Origin: a virus
Length of the DNA stretch: 23,204 nucleotides
IMG/VR virus record: IMGVR_UViG_3300030419_001828
Location: 1 to 23,204 of that record
Reading direction: 5' to 3' (one strand)
Both the position numbers and the translations under genes were made by a program. The first letter of the stretch is position 1, and each line of letters begins with the position of its first letter. Positions 14,478 to 22,361 of this stretch are shown in pieces. The notes beneath the pieces were generated by a model that saw only the letters and a list, made by a program, of their open reading frames with translations, did no database searches and was not told the origin of the DNA.

Positions 14478-14803
14478 TTTTTTTTTTCTTCCTCTGGATT
14501 CATTTTAGCCATTTGCTCCGAAAAAATCTCCATTGCTTCATTAAATATATCCATCCCCTCATCATCAATCCAATCCGCAATATCATCAGACGTATAATTA
14601 AAATCATCTTTGGATTTTCTCGCTCCATGCTTTAATCCTACATAAATAAGATTAATCGCATTTATAAGAGATAAGTTTTCTCCTACTCTTGCTAGGTCCT
14701 GTAATCCTAGTCCAGACATTTCGCACCATTGAGAGAGAGCTGCGAATCCAAAATGTAATGGTCGCATTTCTCCCCCTATAGCAATTTTTTTAAGTTCACT
14801 CAT
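14456..14803 (-). CDS. Tail assembly chaperone G
   Basis: A 115-residue helical protein (ATG at 14803; a TTG at 14821 would add six residues and is less likely). It begins MSELKKIAIGGEMRPLHFGF and ends in a Lys-rich tail. Tail assembly chaperones of the gpG type sit between tail tube and tape measure genes and, with a frameshifted GT form, keep the tape measure soluble during tail assembly. The frame ends in AAG ACG GCG AAA GCG AAG AAA TAG shortly after the slippery A-run, so most translation yields G alone. Confidence comes mainly from the frameshift layout. Confidence 0.8.
   Translation of the reverse strand: MSELKKIAIGGEMRPLHFGFAALSQWCEMSGLGLQDLARVGENLSLINAINLIYVGLKHGARKSKDDFNYTSDDIADWIDDEGMDIFNEAMEIFSEQMAKMNPEEEKKKTAKAKK
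14477..14483 (-). promoter_or_regulatory. -1 frameshift slippery site A AAA AAG
   Basis: The minus strand has a ten-A run followed by G (14487-14477), read in the G frame as GAA AAA AAA AAG. The heptamer A AAA AAG is the classic bacterial -1 slippery sequence. A -1 slip gives an open frame from here to 14121, while the -1 frame is closed by TAA a few codons upstream. G stops eight codons after the site. No strong downstream pseudoknot is obvious by eye, though a stem could exist. Confidence 0.75.
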
Positions 14804-14848
14804 AATATAAATTTTTCTCAAATGTAATAAGAAAAAAACTAATTATTG

Positions 14849-15280
14849 TTATGCACTCGCTGCAGTTAGCGCTCCTGTCCCAGCTATGGATAGACTGTAC
14901 GTGGAAAATTCGCCCACGTTGGCATTTACACCAATTGATGTTATATAACCATATCCAGTATACTTTTTAGCTGAAGCTTGACCAGAGCCATCTCTAAACT
15001 GCACATAGATTTTTGTTCCCGCTTCTAGTGCAGCGATGCTAGTATCTCCACTAACAGTCTCGCCAGATGATGTAGTAAAAGCCTCACAGTCTAACGTCCA
15101 TGATTTTACTCCGTTTATAAATTCTTTTCTCCCAGAGGAGTCTTTATTTGTTACGTCTATAGTTTCTTGATTTACAGATAGAGTTCCTGTTGTTGCACCC
15201 GCTACTGCTGTAGGAGATGTACTACCAGATAAATCTATACTCAAAACTATAGCACTTCCTGTAATTGTATTAACAGCCAT
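14849..15280 (-). CDS. Tail tube protein, copy 2
   Basis: A 143-residue protein of the phage tail tube type: Thr/Ser/Gly-rich beta structure, the ETIDVTNKDSSGRKEFINGVKSW block (residues 38-60) typical of TP901-1-like major tail proteins, and a C-terminal YGYITSIGVNA and YSLSIAGTGALT. It is clearly related to the adjacent gene (15312-15791): VTNKDSSGRKEF aligns with VTDKSSLDKKEY, SWTLDCEAF with TWSVDAEVF, GYGYITS with GYGYITS, and SIAGTGAL with SITGTGAL. It is likely a structural tube subunit placed just before the chaperones. Which copy is more abundant is unknown. Confidence 0.85.
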   Translation of the reverse strand: MAVNTITGSAIVLSIDLSGSTSPTAVAGATTGTLSVNQETIDVTNKDSSGRKEFINGVKSWTLDCEAFTTSSGETVSGDTSIAALEAGTKIYVQFRDGSGQASAKKYTGYGYITSIGVNANVGEFSTYSLSIAGTGALTAASA

Positions 15281-15311
15281 TTTTATATATTTTTTTTAAA
15301 TTAAACCTTAT

Positions 15312-15791
15312 TTATGATGCAGCGTAGCTAAGCGCTCCTGTTCCAGTAATACTTACCGAATACGTCGCGCCATCTTCCGTCCCCCCAGTTGCTGAGAGAC
15401 TCGTTATATATCCATATCCGCTATAATTATTACCCCCTGTAGTTCCTGTAAATTTTACGAATACTCTACGAGGATAATCTGCTATAATAGGAGATACTGT
15501 TCCTGCTGCAACACTAATCCCCATTGCTGGAAGTGCCATACTAGCAAAGTCTACAGCTCCATCCTCATTATAAAATACCTCGGCATCTACGCTCCACGTT
15601 CTACTCAATCCACAATACTCCTTTTTATCTAGAGATGATTTGTCGGTCACTTCTGGAGCATCTACTGTAAGAGTAAGAGTACATGATGTAGCCGCAGCAA
15701 TTGCTGTAAGTACTGGAGTAGTACCATCAGCTGTATTAGTAGTATCATCTATACTTAGTACCATATTAGTACCATTAACCATTGTCGCCAT
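15312..15791 (-). CDS. Tail tube protein, copy 1
   Basis: A 159-residue tail tube paralogue of the gene at 14849-15280 (shared blocks VTDKSS, W-x-V-D-A-E, GYGYITS, GTGAL). It carries an insert around residues 82-105 (SMALPAMGISVAAGTVSPII) missing in the other copy. Both end in very similar GTGAL tails. Many siphoviruses encode one tube protein; two tandem copies may form a mixed tube, one may be a minor or tip subunit, or one may be decaying. Both are intact and share similar codon use, so both look functional. Confidence 0.85.
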   Translation of the reverse strand: MATMVNGTNMVLSIDDTTNTADGTTPVLTAIAAATSCTLTLTVDAPEVTDKSSLDKKEYCGLSRTWSVDAEVFYNEDGAVDFASMALPAMGISVAAGTVSPIIADYPRRVFVKFTGTTGGNNYSGYGYITSLSATGGTEDGATYSVSITGTGALSYAAS

Positions 15792-15809
15792 TTTTTATTA
15801 TTTTAAAAA

Positions 15810-15980
15810 TTAATCACTTTTTTTTTTACTTTCTTTTTTTGTTGTTTTTTTAATGAGGTTAAATTCATCCTCTATTACTCCCTCATTTAAGAGATTCATA
15901 TAACCATCTCTATCTACTGGTCCATAAAAATCTCCCTCCTTATGAGGGAATCTATCTTTTATCAATTTTACTTTATACAT
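15810..15980 (-). CDS. Small hypothetical protein, 56 residues
   Basis: ATG at 15980-15978, TAA at 15812-15810. The product starts MYKVKLIKDRFPHKEG and ends in a Lys-rich tail (IKKTTKKESKKKSD). It lies between the tail-terminator-lectin genes and the tube genes, with 4 and 18 bases to its neighbours, on the same strand. The segment GPVDRDGYMNLLNEGVIEDE looks like a short folded part with a positively charged tail. Small genes at this position in siphoviruses are common, often of unknown function. I do not recognise the family. Confidence 0.6.
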   Translation of the reverse strand: MYKVKLIKDRFPHKEGDFYGPVDRDGYMNLLNEGVIEDEFNLIKKTTKKESKKKSD

Positions 15981-15984
15981 ATCT

Positions 15985-17412
15985 TTAATTTAATGATTCG
16001 TATTTATTATATATATAATCTTTTATTTTCTTATATATTATATCTGTAGGCTGAAAGGGTGCTGTATCATCTCCTGTACTAGACTCTGGTACAAATAACA
16101 GCATCTCATAAACCAAAAATCCACTGCTAGAATCTTGGTCACTTCCTATACTTGCAAAGGTAAGAGAATTAGAATAAGTATCACTATTACCCGCAAAAGA
16201 ATTATCCTTAATTATTTGCCCTGTTGTTAGTTTTGGATTGTAATTACTATTAAAATACTCAAACCATCCAGAGTTATTTTTAGTACCTCCTGTTTGCGCT
16301 TTATTTCCTCCTACTGATAATGCTAAAAAATGGATAGAAGCATCCCAGTAATTAGTGGAGTCTGTTGTAGCTTTTAGTGTAATAGTTCTACTGGAGTAAG
16401 TAGTCAAATCTCCGCAAGGATTAAATTGTATTTTAATATCTAGTCCCTGCTTTTCGTGATTAATAGACATATTTCCCTCCTCAGATGCAGAGACACTATT
16501 TCCAGATATATAATTTTGGCCCCCTGTTTTGTCTGGTTTATATACAAAAATTATTAAACCTCCATAGGCTAGAGATATTGGCTCATAGGCTGTGCCTGTA
16601 AATGTCCTAAAATTTTTAGTAGTACTAAACTCACAATATGCCGGAGTTCCACTATTCCATGTAGGTTTATCCGCATCCTCACATCTTAAATATGGATGAT
16701 ACTCTATTATATTATCAGTAGGAGTTCTTTGAGCATAATAATTTCCTATTTTATTATACAAAAATTGTACTAGAGATGAGTCTGCAATTGAGGTCCTTTG
16801 CACACTAGATATACCAGAAAAAAGTAGAGCAGAGGTGCCTACACTTTTAACCTGTGTAAAGTCTAATGATAAAATTAAAGGATTTGTAATGCTGCTAATA
16901 GTAGTCGCTGTATCAGCTTTGCCCTTACTATAAGAAAACTGGTCTAAATTCCAATAAAAATACACGTCATAATCTATGGCCTTTGTATATAAAAATAGCT
17001 CATCGTAATACTCATCTTTCTCATCAGAAAAAAATATATTTGATATGTCTATATTTTCTATTAAACTATGATTATTCCCATATTCGTCTTGATAACCTTG
17101 CACAACGTCTAATCCTATAGACGTAAAATCTCTATAATTATCTAATACATTTTTTATCTCATCAGATATTTTAGAGGTGGTTTTATAACTCTTAGAAACA
17201 ACTTGAATGCTAAGCTCACATTTAATAAGATTAGGTGTCTTATCTTTTGAGATTTGTAAATCTATCATTTGATGATACAATACAGCTGGATATGATGATG
17301 CATCCGATAGAGAATACTTTGCATTTTGAGGCAATATAATTGGATATATCCCCCCTGTTGCTAAATCAGATATTTGACTTTTTAAGATTGTATGTATAGC
17401 TTTCCCAATCAT
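15985..17412 (-). CDS. Tail-terminator-like protein fused to LamG/ConA-like domain, copy 2
   Basis: A 475-residue protein of two parts. Residues 1-150 follow a tail completion/terminator fold (MIGKAIHTILKSQISD, then IYPIILPQNAKYS and long alternating beta/helix up to ~150), at the genome position of tail terminators (after gp10-like, before tube). Residues ~185-475 are beta-rich, with a C-terminal helix-like VYEMLLFVPES...IIYKKIKDYIYNKY pattern typical of LamG or concanavalin-A-like domains. The paralogue at 17413-18933 shares both halves. The fusion places a possible carbohydrate-binding domain at the head-tail neck. Domain calls are by pattern, not by search. Confidence 0.55.
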   Translation of the reverse strand: MIGKAIHTILKSQISDLATGGIYPIILPQNAKYSLSDASSYPAVLYHQMIDLQISKDKTPNLIKCELSIQVVSKSYKTTSKISDEIKNVLDNYRDFTSIGLDVVQGYQDEYGNNHSLIENIDISNIFFSDEKDEYYDELFLYTKAIDYDVYFYWNLDQFSYSKGKADTATTISSITNPLILSLDFTQVKSVGTSALLFSGISSVQRTSIADSSLVQFLYNKIGNYYAQRTPTDNIIEYHPYLRCEDADKPTWNSGTPAYCEFSTTKNFRTFTGTAYEPISLAYGGLIIFVYKPDKTGGQNYISGNSVSASEEGNMSINHEKQGLDIKIQFNPCGDLTTYSSRTITLKATTDSTNYWDASIHFLALSVGGNKAQTGGTKNNSGWFEYFNSNYNPKLTTGQIIKDNSFAGNSDTYSNSLTFASIGSDQDSSSGFLVYEMLLFVPESSTGDDTAPFQPTDIIYKKIKDYIYNKYESLN

Positions 17413-18933
17413 TTAATGCGGCTTATATGTATTTGATAATTTATGTTTCTCTAAAATGTTATTTTTTATCTCATTATATTCTGCACTACCAAAAGGAATT
17501 TTTTTAGGTACTAATACTAAATCATAAATATGCAATTCATCATTTAAATTTATAGTCCCCGCTCCATTAGTGTCATAACTTGTTCTATTACTATGTATAG
17601 TCCCAAAATTCATAAAATACTCGTTCCATGTAGTTGAGGCTGTAGCTTGAAATGTGTTAAATCGCTGACCATCTGAAGCCCAATTTTTAGTCCTGTATGA
17701 TGATGTGACTAAATCAGTATACCCCTCTAATTTTGTTGTAGATGTTCTGCTGATACTAAATGCAAAAAAAACAGGCTCCGCAAATCTTAAATCTGGATTA
17801 GTACCAGTTGAGGATTGTACTGTAAGTAAGGTCCCAGACTTTTCGCTCTCCCCTCCAGCTCCATCATCCTCCTTTGCTGTAAAGAAAAAAGTATAAAATA
17901 TATCACTTCCTACAATAGCACTTTTTACTCCTATCCCTCCAGCCGGCAAAGATGTTGCCGAATCTTTAAATAAAATAGATGCCCCTTTATCAGCAACATG
18001 AGAGTCTGGCAATGTGATTACACAAAAAAAAGTAAGTTCCTTATATGTTCTATTAAATCCTAGAGATGAATTTACTGGAGTTAAAAACTTACTAGACCCA
18101 AACTCTAAATAGTTTAATTTATTGAATTTAGGTGGATTTAAAGAGCTTTCTTTTAAAATAGGTCTATTTGTATTACTTGTGCCTGTAGCGTCATTAAAAA
18201 CGGCGTATTCATTATTTAAACTCAATGTGGCCGTTGAATACTCTACATTGTCACTATCACTATAAACACAGGGACTCCAGATATAATTGACTCCATCATT
18301 TATTGATATTGGTTGGTCATACAATGGATTGCCCCCAGAGCTAGTAGTAGCCATTAAATTTAAATCATCTAATTTTAAATAAAAATCTGCTCCCCAATTT
18401 GCAATATCATTGATGTAAGTTAATTTAAAATTAATAGTGTTTCTATAGTTTTCTAATACATCATCAAAACTCTCAAAAGAATTTTGAAAAAATAAATCTA
18501 CAATTTGAAGGCCTGCAACGTATTGGATAGGACCAGTACAAGCGGGAGCGTAATTACCATAGCGCCCATGTGCTGGCGGTGTTCCTGTATACAATGGATT
18601 GCCATAACCTATAGAAGCTGAATCATTGCTATTATAAGAGTTTATATATCTATGTAAATTATTTATGATTAAATTAGATATTTTAGCCATTTGAGCATAA
18701 CTATCCGCAATCACATCAACCTCTATATCAATACTATTTCCTAAAGCTCTAAGAGATTTTATATTTGATGGAGTTATATTTGTAATAGTATATACGATAG
18801 CTGGCAGTCCATAATTTTGAGGCAATACGTTTGGAAAAACATTATCTCCTACTATATCATAAACCTCCCTTTGTGGATTATTAGACTGGTCGCCATATCC
18901 TACCAATAAATATCGTATTGCTTGTCCTACCAT
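17413..18933 (-). CDS. Tail-terminator-like protein fused to LamG/ConA-like domain, copy 1
   Basis: A 506-residue paralogue of the following gene (no bases between them). Residues 1-170 are tail-terminator-like: MVGQAIRYLL, DNVFPNVLPQNYGLPAIVYTI (aligned with IYPIILPQ and SSYPAVLYHQ in the other copy), IEVDVIADSYAQMAKIS. The second part begins near 195 and has the ConA-like opening KLNYLEFGSSKFLTPV (~275-290), strand-rich centre, and ending LNDELHIYDLVLVPKK and helix. Compared with the other copy it has an insert around 106-130 (YTGTPPAHGRYGNYAP). The gene overlaps the gp10-like gene by 7 bases. Terminators are usually under 200 residues, so the fused part is unusual. Confidence 0.55.
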   Translation of the reverse strand: MVGQAIRYLLVGYGDQSNNPQREVYDIVGDNVFPNVLPQNYGLPAIVYTITNITPSNIKSLRALGNSIDIEVDVIADSYAQMAKISNLIINNLHRYINSYNSNDSASIGYGNPLYTGTPPAHGRYGNYAPACTGPIQYVAGLQIVDLFFQNSFESFDDVLENYRNTINFKLTYINDIANWGADFYLKLDDLNLMATTSSGGNPLYDQPISINDGVNYIWSPCVYSDSDNVEYSTATLSLNNEYAVFNDATGTSNTNRPILKESSLNPPKFNKLNYLEFGSSKFLTPVNSSLGFNRTYKELTFFCVITLPDSHVADKGASILFKDSATSLPAGGIGVKSAIVGSDIFYTFFFTAKEDDGAGGESEKSGTLLTVQSSTGTNPDLRFAEPVFFAFSISRTSTTKLEGYTDLVTSSYRTKNWASDGQRFNTFQATASTTWNEYFMNFGTIHSNRTSYDTNGAGTINLNDELHIYDLVLVPKKIPFGSAEYNEIKNNILEKHKLSNTYKPH

Positions 18934-19415
18934 TTTATCAACTTATTAGCTTCATTTAATATATTGTCTAGTACTTCTCTTCGCTTATTAAGTCTGGCCC
19001 TTTCTATAAAATGTAAAGATTGATGATTTCGCGTGGATTTTCCTCCCCTCACTTTATGAGGTTGTAATGCTAGATGAGCGTACCATCCATCATTTTTGGA
19101 GCTCGTTGCTCGCTTCCCATATCTCGGACCTACAAAAATCCCTTTTTTACCAGCAAAAATACCTACAGACCTTTTTAAATTTCCAGACTTATAACTCTCT
19201 CTCTCCTTACCATAATAATACCAGTTTTTTTTGCGCTTATTAGCATTATTTTTATATAGTGGAGTCAAATTTCGCATCTCCTTGCGTAATGGTTTGGCCG
19301 CTTTTCTTGCTATTTTTTTTGTGACCCTATCTCCAAATCTAGCACGGATAGTATCTAACGACCTTTTTATCTGCGTTAGTTGAGTTTTGTCTATAAGAAA
19401 TATATTTCTGGTCAT
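18927..19415 (-). CDS. HK97 gp10-like neck/tail protein
   Basis: A 162-residue, strongly basic protein of the HK97 gp10 type: helical start (residues 8-50, with KKIARKAAKPLRKEMRNLTP, the family's A-x2-L...TP pattern), a central Tyr/Lys-rich part (SGNLKRSVGIF, IFVGPRYG at 80-100), YAHLALQPHK, and a C-terminal helix. Members are found between the stopper and tail terminator genes and are thought to help tail completion. It overlaps its upstream neighbour by one base. The family call is good; the exact role in the virion is less defined. Confidence 0.85.
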   Translation of the reverse strand: MTRNIFLIDKTQLTQIKRSLDTIRARFGDRVTKKIARKAAKPLRKEMRNLTPLYKNNANKRKKNWYYYGKERESYKSGNLKRSVGIFAGKKGIFVGPRYGKRATSSKNDGWYAHLALQPHKVRGGKSTRNHQSLHFIERARLNKRREVLDNILNEANKLIKW

Positions 19416-19777
19416 TAATCATTGTCTGTAAAATAACATCTTATTAAAATTCCCATTCCCCTCCCATTATATTCCATACTAGATATATTCCAATACTTAT
19501 TAAGATATTTGATTGTAAAATGTTCCTCTGGAGATATGGTTGCACTATTGACCTCCAAATCATTATCCCACCTCACTAAAAAAGCAACCTTAGATTTTGC
19601 CACTATGGTATCATCCATTACTTTTTCATTTCCAGTCGCTGGGACTATCTGTGCCCAAATTGTTTTCAACAATGTCCTACTCTGTGATATTTCTCCATAG
19701 GCATTCTGTGTATTAGTATAAGAATAAACCTCAATAGGAGTATCTAATCTCCCAGCTTTTAGAAATTCTTTTTTCAT
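19415..19777 (-). CDS. Head-tail adaptor/stopper (SPP1 gp16-like)
   Basis: A 120-residue beta-rich protein with the family's order: AGRLDTPIEVYSYT near the start, the YGEISQSRTLLKTIWAQIVP strand block (27-46), VRWDNDLEV (68-76) and IKYLNKYWNISSMEY (89-103), all typical of the phage head-tail joining family. It closes the capsid after DNA packaging, below the connector ring. One-base overlap with both the gp6-like gene and the gp10-like gene. Length is normal for the family. Confidence 0.87.
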   Translation of the reverse strand: MKKEFLKAGRLDTPIEVYSYTNTQNAYGEISQSRTLLKTIWAQIVPATGNEKVMDDTIVAKSKVAFLVRWDNDLEVNSATISPEEHFTIKYLNKYWNISSMEYNGRGMGILIRCYFTDND

Positions 19778-20442
19778 TAGTACGTCTTTACTCTATATGG
19801 GTCTAAAATATACTCTGATGCTTTTGGTAGTCTGCTTATGGAATCCTCTCTAAGTTCATACATACGTCCCACAATCAATAAGATAGCTTGTTTAATAGCC
19901 TCTGGGACATCACTACCAGAAGAGCCGAAACCACATTTAAATTTTATCTCTATTGCATCTGCTCTATTATATAAATCTGGAGTATTAATTCCATTTTTTA
20001 TTTCTATAAATCCCTTTTGATTTATAAATGTTCCAACTGAATAATTTGAGCTGGACCATGTTTGTTGCACATTATCACTATCGTAATACTTTAAATGTGT
20101 AATTTCTATCAATGGTGGATATGGTAATACTATCTGTGATAGTCCAGTATATTTAGAATAATAACCGCCGTAGGTACTTAAATTAGTAACTACATCTCTA
20201 TACAAATAACCATCAAAAGAATTAGAGACGTACACATCGTCCCAGCTCTCCATTGTTAAAGTATATTGATGCTCTAGAAATTTTATATTTGTATAGTTTT
20301 GAGCGACCTCCATTCCAGCAGTAACAAGCGAAGCTATTAAAGTATCATCCGCTGAATGCGTCACTCTAAGAAATTCCTTTGCTGTTGATGTTGGAATCAA
20401 TGTTGATGCTGTTGGAGCTGTTATTAAATTTAGTTTTACCAT
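19777..20442 (-). CDS. Head-tail connector (HK97 gp6-like)
   Basis: A 221-residue connector subunit. Helix TSTAKEFLRVTHSADDTLIASLVTAG (18-43) is the typical gp6/gp15 opening with the D-x-L-I-x-x-L-I/V-x-A pattern; the centre contains beta strands (IEITHLKYYDSDN), and the C-terminal VPEAIKQAILLIVGRMYELRED (about 178-199) is the hallmark helical end. It forms the ring between portal and stopper. Its gene starts just after the strong terminator at 20488-20455, so it is probably expressed at lower level than the capsid gene. Confidence 0.88.
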   Translation of the reverse strand: MVKLNLITAPTASTLIPTSTAKEFLRVTHSADDTLIASLVTAGMEVAQNYTNIKFLEHQYTLTMESWDDVYVSNSFDGYLYRDVVTNLSTYGGYYSKYTGLSQIVLPYPPLIEITHLKYYDSDNVQQTWSSSNYSVGTFINQKGFIEIKNGINTPDLYNRADAIEIKFKCGFGSSGSDVPEAIKQAILLIVGRMYELREDSISRLPKASEYILDPYRVKTY

Positions 20443-20454
20443 TGTTTTTTATAT

Positions 20455-20488
20455 AAAAAAAAAGGGAGGGAAAAACCCCTCCCCTTTT
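20455..20488 (-). terminator. Strong intrinsic terminator after the capsid gene
   Basis: In minus-strand RNA GGGAGGG pairs with CCCUCCC across a short U-rich loop, extended by A-U pairs, and followed by nine U residues (plus-strand A run 20463-20455). This is a classic Rho-independent terminator, 21 bases after the capsid stop codon. A complementary U/A run on the other side means it could work in both directions. It would make capsid transcripts the most abundant and let only some transcripts reach the neck and tail genes. Confidence 0.88.
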
Positions 20489-20509
20489 ATTAACTAATTA
20501 AATAAATAA

Positions 20510-21736
20510 TTAAGCATTAGCAATCTTAACAAATGCTGTTGCATTGTCTACTGCATCTCCATCTACTAGAGACGTACAAACTAATGAGCCAACACCTTGT
20601 CTAGACTTAGTGTATGGGTCAAAAAGCACATCTAAGCCACCGAATTGGCAGATGTGTACTTTTGAAAAATCTCCTAGTAAATAATTAGTCCCAGTACCAG
20701 CGTCATATTGGCCACAATTAGAAGTAACAAATGCAAAATATCCTGCTAAAGTTCTATCCGCATTGTCCCAGATTGGAGAGACACTAGACACCTGCGCTAA
20801 AGTTTTTACCTCAGCTAAAGCACCACCATCTAAAATCCATGCCATTCTTGCTCCTAATAAATTCACGTTGTTATCAATTAAAGTTGCCTCCATGTTTAAA
20901 ATCTCAGCAGCTGTAGGAGTAGCAGCACCTACAGATTGAGTAGTAGCATCTAAGAAAATTGAAGCTGGCGCGTTACTTACGTCCGCGTTTCCTTTCAATA
21001 AAGCAGCCTCTAATGTAGCAGCAATACTAGCAGCCATGTTTCTACGAATAGCAGCCTCTAGTCCAGCATTTTGAGTCAGTGCCTCAGCTGACATATCTAC
21101 AACAGAAATTAATTTCTTTGGAGTTAATGTCAATGATGATGTACTACCAGATGCATCTGTATCAGCACCAGGGTCCTCAGTAGTCCAGCTGGATGTGATT
21201 CCACTTACAATCGGAAATTTTTGGTCATTAACACCAGAGTAAAAATTAGCTCCAGCAGATGCTAATACTAAATTAGCCTCTAGTTGGTCGGTAAATGACT
21301 GGACATCAGTACCAGCAGATGCAGCTGTAGTAACAGCAGCTCTATGTTCTAGTACAGATGATGGAATAGCTATCCCTCTAAACATTTGATTGGGATGCAT
21401 CATTCGTGCCTCTTGGTCCATTTCCTTAACTAATCCTGTTAAATTTCCAGATACTGATTGTTTCATAGCGTCTTGAAATGAATAGTCTCTAAGTTCTTTA
21501 ACTTGTTTGGTTGGTTTAGATGCTGAAATGTTAGCGGCAATAGACTTATTCAATTCCTCTTGTCTTTCAGCAATTGTTATTTTTTTGTCTATAGATTCAA
21601 TTTCAGTATTAAAACCATCCCACTCTTTTTGCTCATCCTCTGTGATATCTCTATCCTCAGATTTAGCAAGATTGATGATAGCCTCCATATTTTCAACAAT
21701 AGAAGCTCTTTCGTCTTTTAATTTAAATGAGTTCAT
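20510..21736 (-). CDS. HK97-fold major capsid protein
   Basis: A 408-residue major capsid protein. Residues 1-105 are a charged helical delta domain (scaffold-like, removed by the protease); the rest matches the HK97 gp5 family: VSGITSSWTTEDPGADTDAS (N-arm/E-loop region), LTPKKLISVVDMSAEAL, the helix EAAIRRNMAASIAATLEAALLKG (228-250) and the P- and A-domain order ending VCTSLVDGDAVDNATAFVKI. It builds the head shell, directly downstream of the protease gene (one base between) and followed by a terminator. The exact cleavage site is not marked by a clear motif. Confidence 0.93.
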   Translation of the reverse strand: MNSFKLKDERASIVENMEAIINLAKSEDRDITEDEQKEWDGFNTEIESIDKKITIAERQEELNKSIAANISASKPTKQVKELRDYSFQDAMKQSVSGNLTGLVKEMDQEARMMHPNQMFRGIAIPSSVLEHRAAVTTAASAGTDVQSFTDQLEANLVLASAGANFYSGVNDQKFPIVSGITSSWTTEDPGADTDASGSTSSLTLTPKKLISVVDMSAEALTQNAGLEAAIRRNMAASIAATLEAALLKGNADVSNAPASIFLDATTQSVGAATPTAAEILNMEATLIDNNVNLLGARMAWILDGGALAEVKTLAQVSSVSPIWDNADRTLAGYFAFVTSNCGQYDAGTGTNYLLGDFSKVHICQFGGLDVLFDPYTKSRQGVGSLVCTSLVDGDAVDNATAFVKIANA

Positions 21737-21737
21737 T

Positions 21738-22361
21738 TTAATCTTGATTTTTTAATTTTAATAATTCTATTTTTTTTTCTAATAAATTCCTTTTTATTAG
21801 GTCCTTTTCCTCTTGTTTGTTTTGTTCTTTTTCTAGTTCTGTTTTATATTTTAAAAAACTACGTTCTGCAATGGTCGCCTCTGGATAAGCCGGATAGGTT
21901 ACTAAACTCACGTCTAATAATCTAGATACTTTTTTAATTGTTCTAATAGTATTGCCCTCCTCATCTTGCGTCCAATCATCCTCCTCTACTATAAATCCAA
22001 AACTATTCTGCGTTATATCTCCCCTATCTAGAGATACCATTAAATCATTTCCATAGGATGTATTAGGGATATTTACAGAGTACCTTAATCCCTTTTCATC
22101 TACAGATAGAGATAGTGTTCCTGCTGTAGTTCGCCCCAAAATATAATTTGAGTCATGATTAAATAAACAGCGAGTATCATTTTCTAATACATCATCAAAA
22201 GCTCTCTCATCTATTCTCTCTCTGAATCCGCCCAGATTTTCAGATAGTGAATTAAATACACTACCATAACCTACTACCTCTCTAGATTCAGCATTCTCTA
22301 TTCTTAACTCTGAGGCTTCAAAATTTCTAACCTCTATATTTTCTGGTTTATTCTTTTTCAT
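21738..22361 (-). CDS. Prohead protease (HK97 gp4 family)
   Basis: A 207-residue serine protease of the phage prohead family. VGYGSVFNSLS (30-40), H69 in LFNHD, GRTTAGTLSLSVDEKGLRYSVNIP (76-99) and the catalytic S120 in ITQNSFGF mark the fold; VSRLLDVSLVTYPAYPEA (about 148-165) is the usual C-terminal motif of the core. After about residue 170 there is a Lys/Glu-rich coiled tail, perhaps a scaffold-binding part removed on maturation. It cuts delta domains from the capsid protein. The start at 22361 overlaps the portal gene by 14 bases. Confidence 0.93.
   Translation of the reverse strand: MKKNKPENIEVRNFEASELRIENAESREVVGYGSVFNSLSENLGGFRERIDERAFDDVLENDTRCLFNHDSNYILGRTTAGTLSLSVDEKGLRYSVNIPNTSYGNDLMVSLDRGDITQNSFGFIVEEDDWTQDEEGNTIRTIKKVSRLLDVSLVTYPAYPEATIAERSFLKYKTELEKEQNKQEEKDLIKRNLLEKKIELLKLKNQD

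Noticed and set aside
14819-14826. TACATTTG on the minus strand upstream of tail chaperone G
   Set aside because: Matches TAnnTTTG, but the spacer is only about 45 bases within a continuous late series and lacks a -33 element; chance matches are expected.
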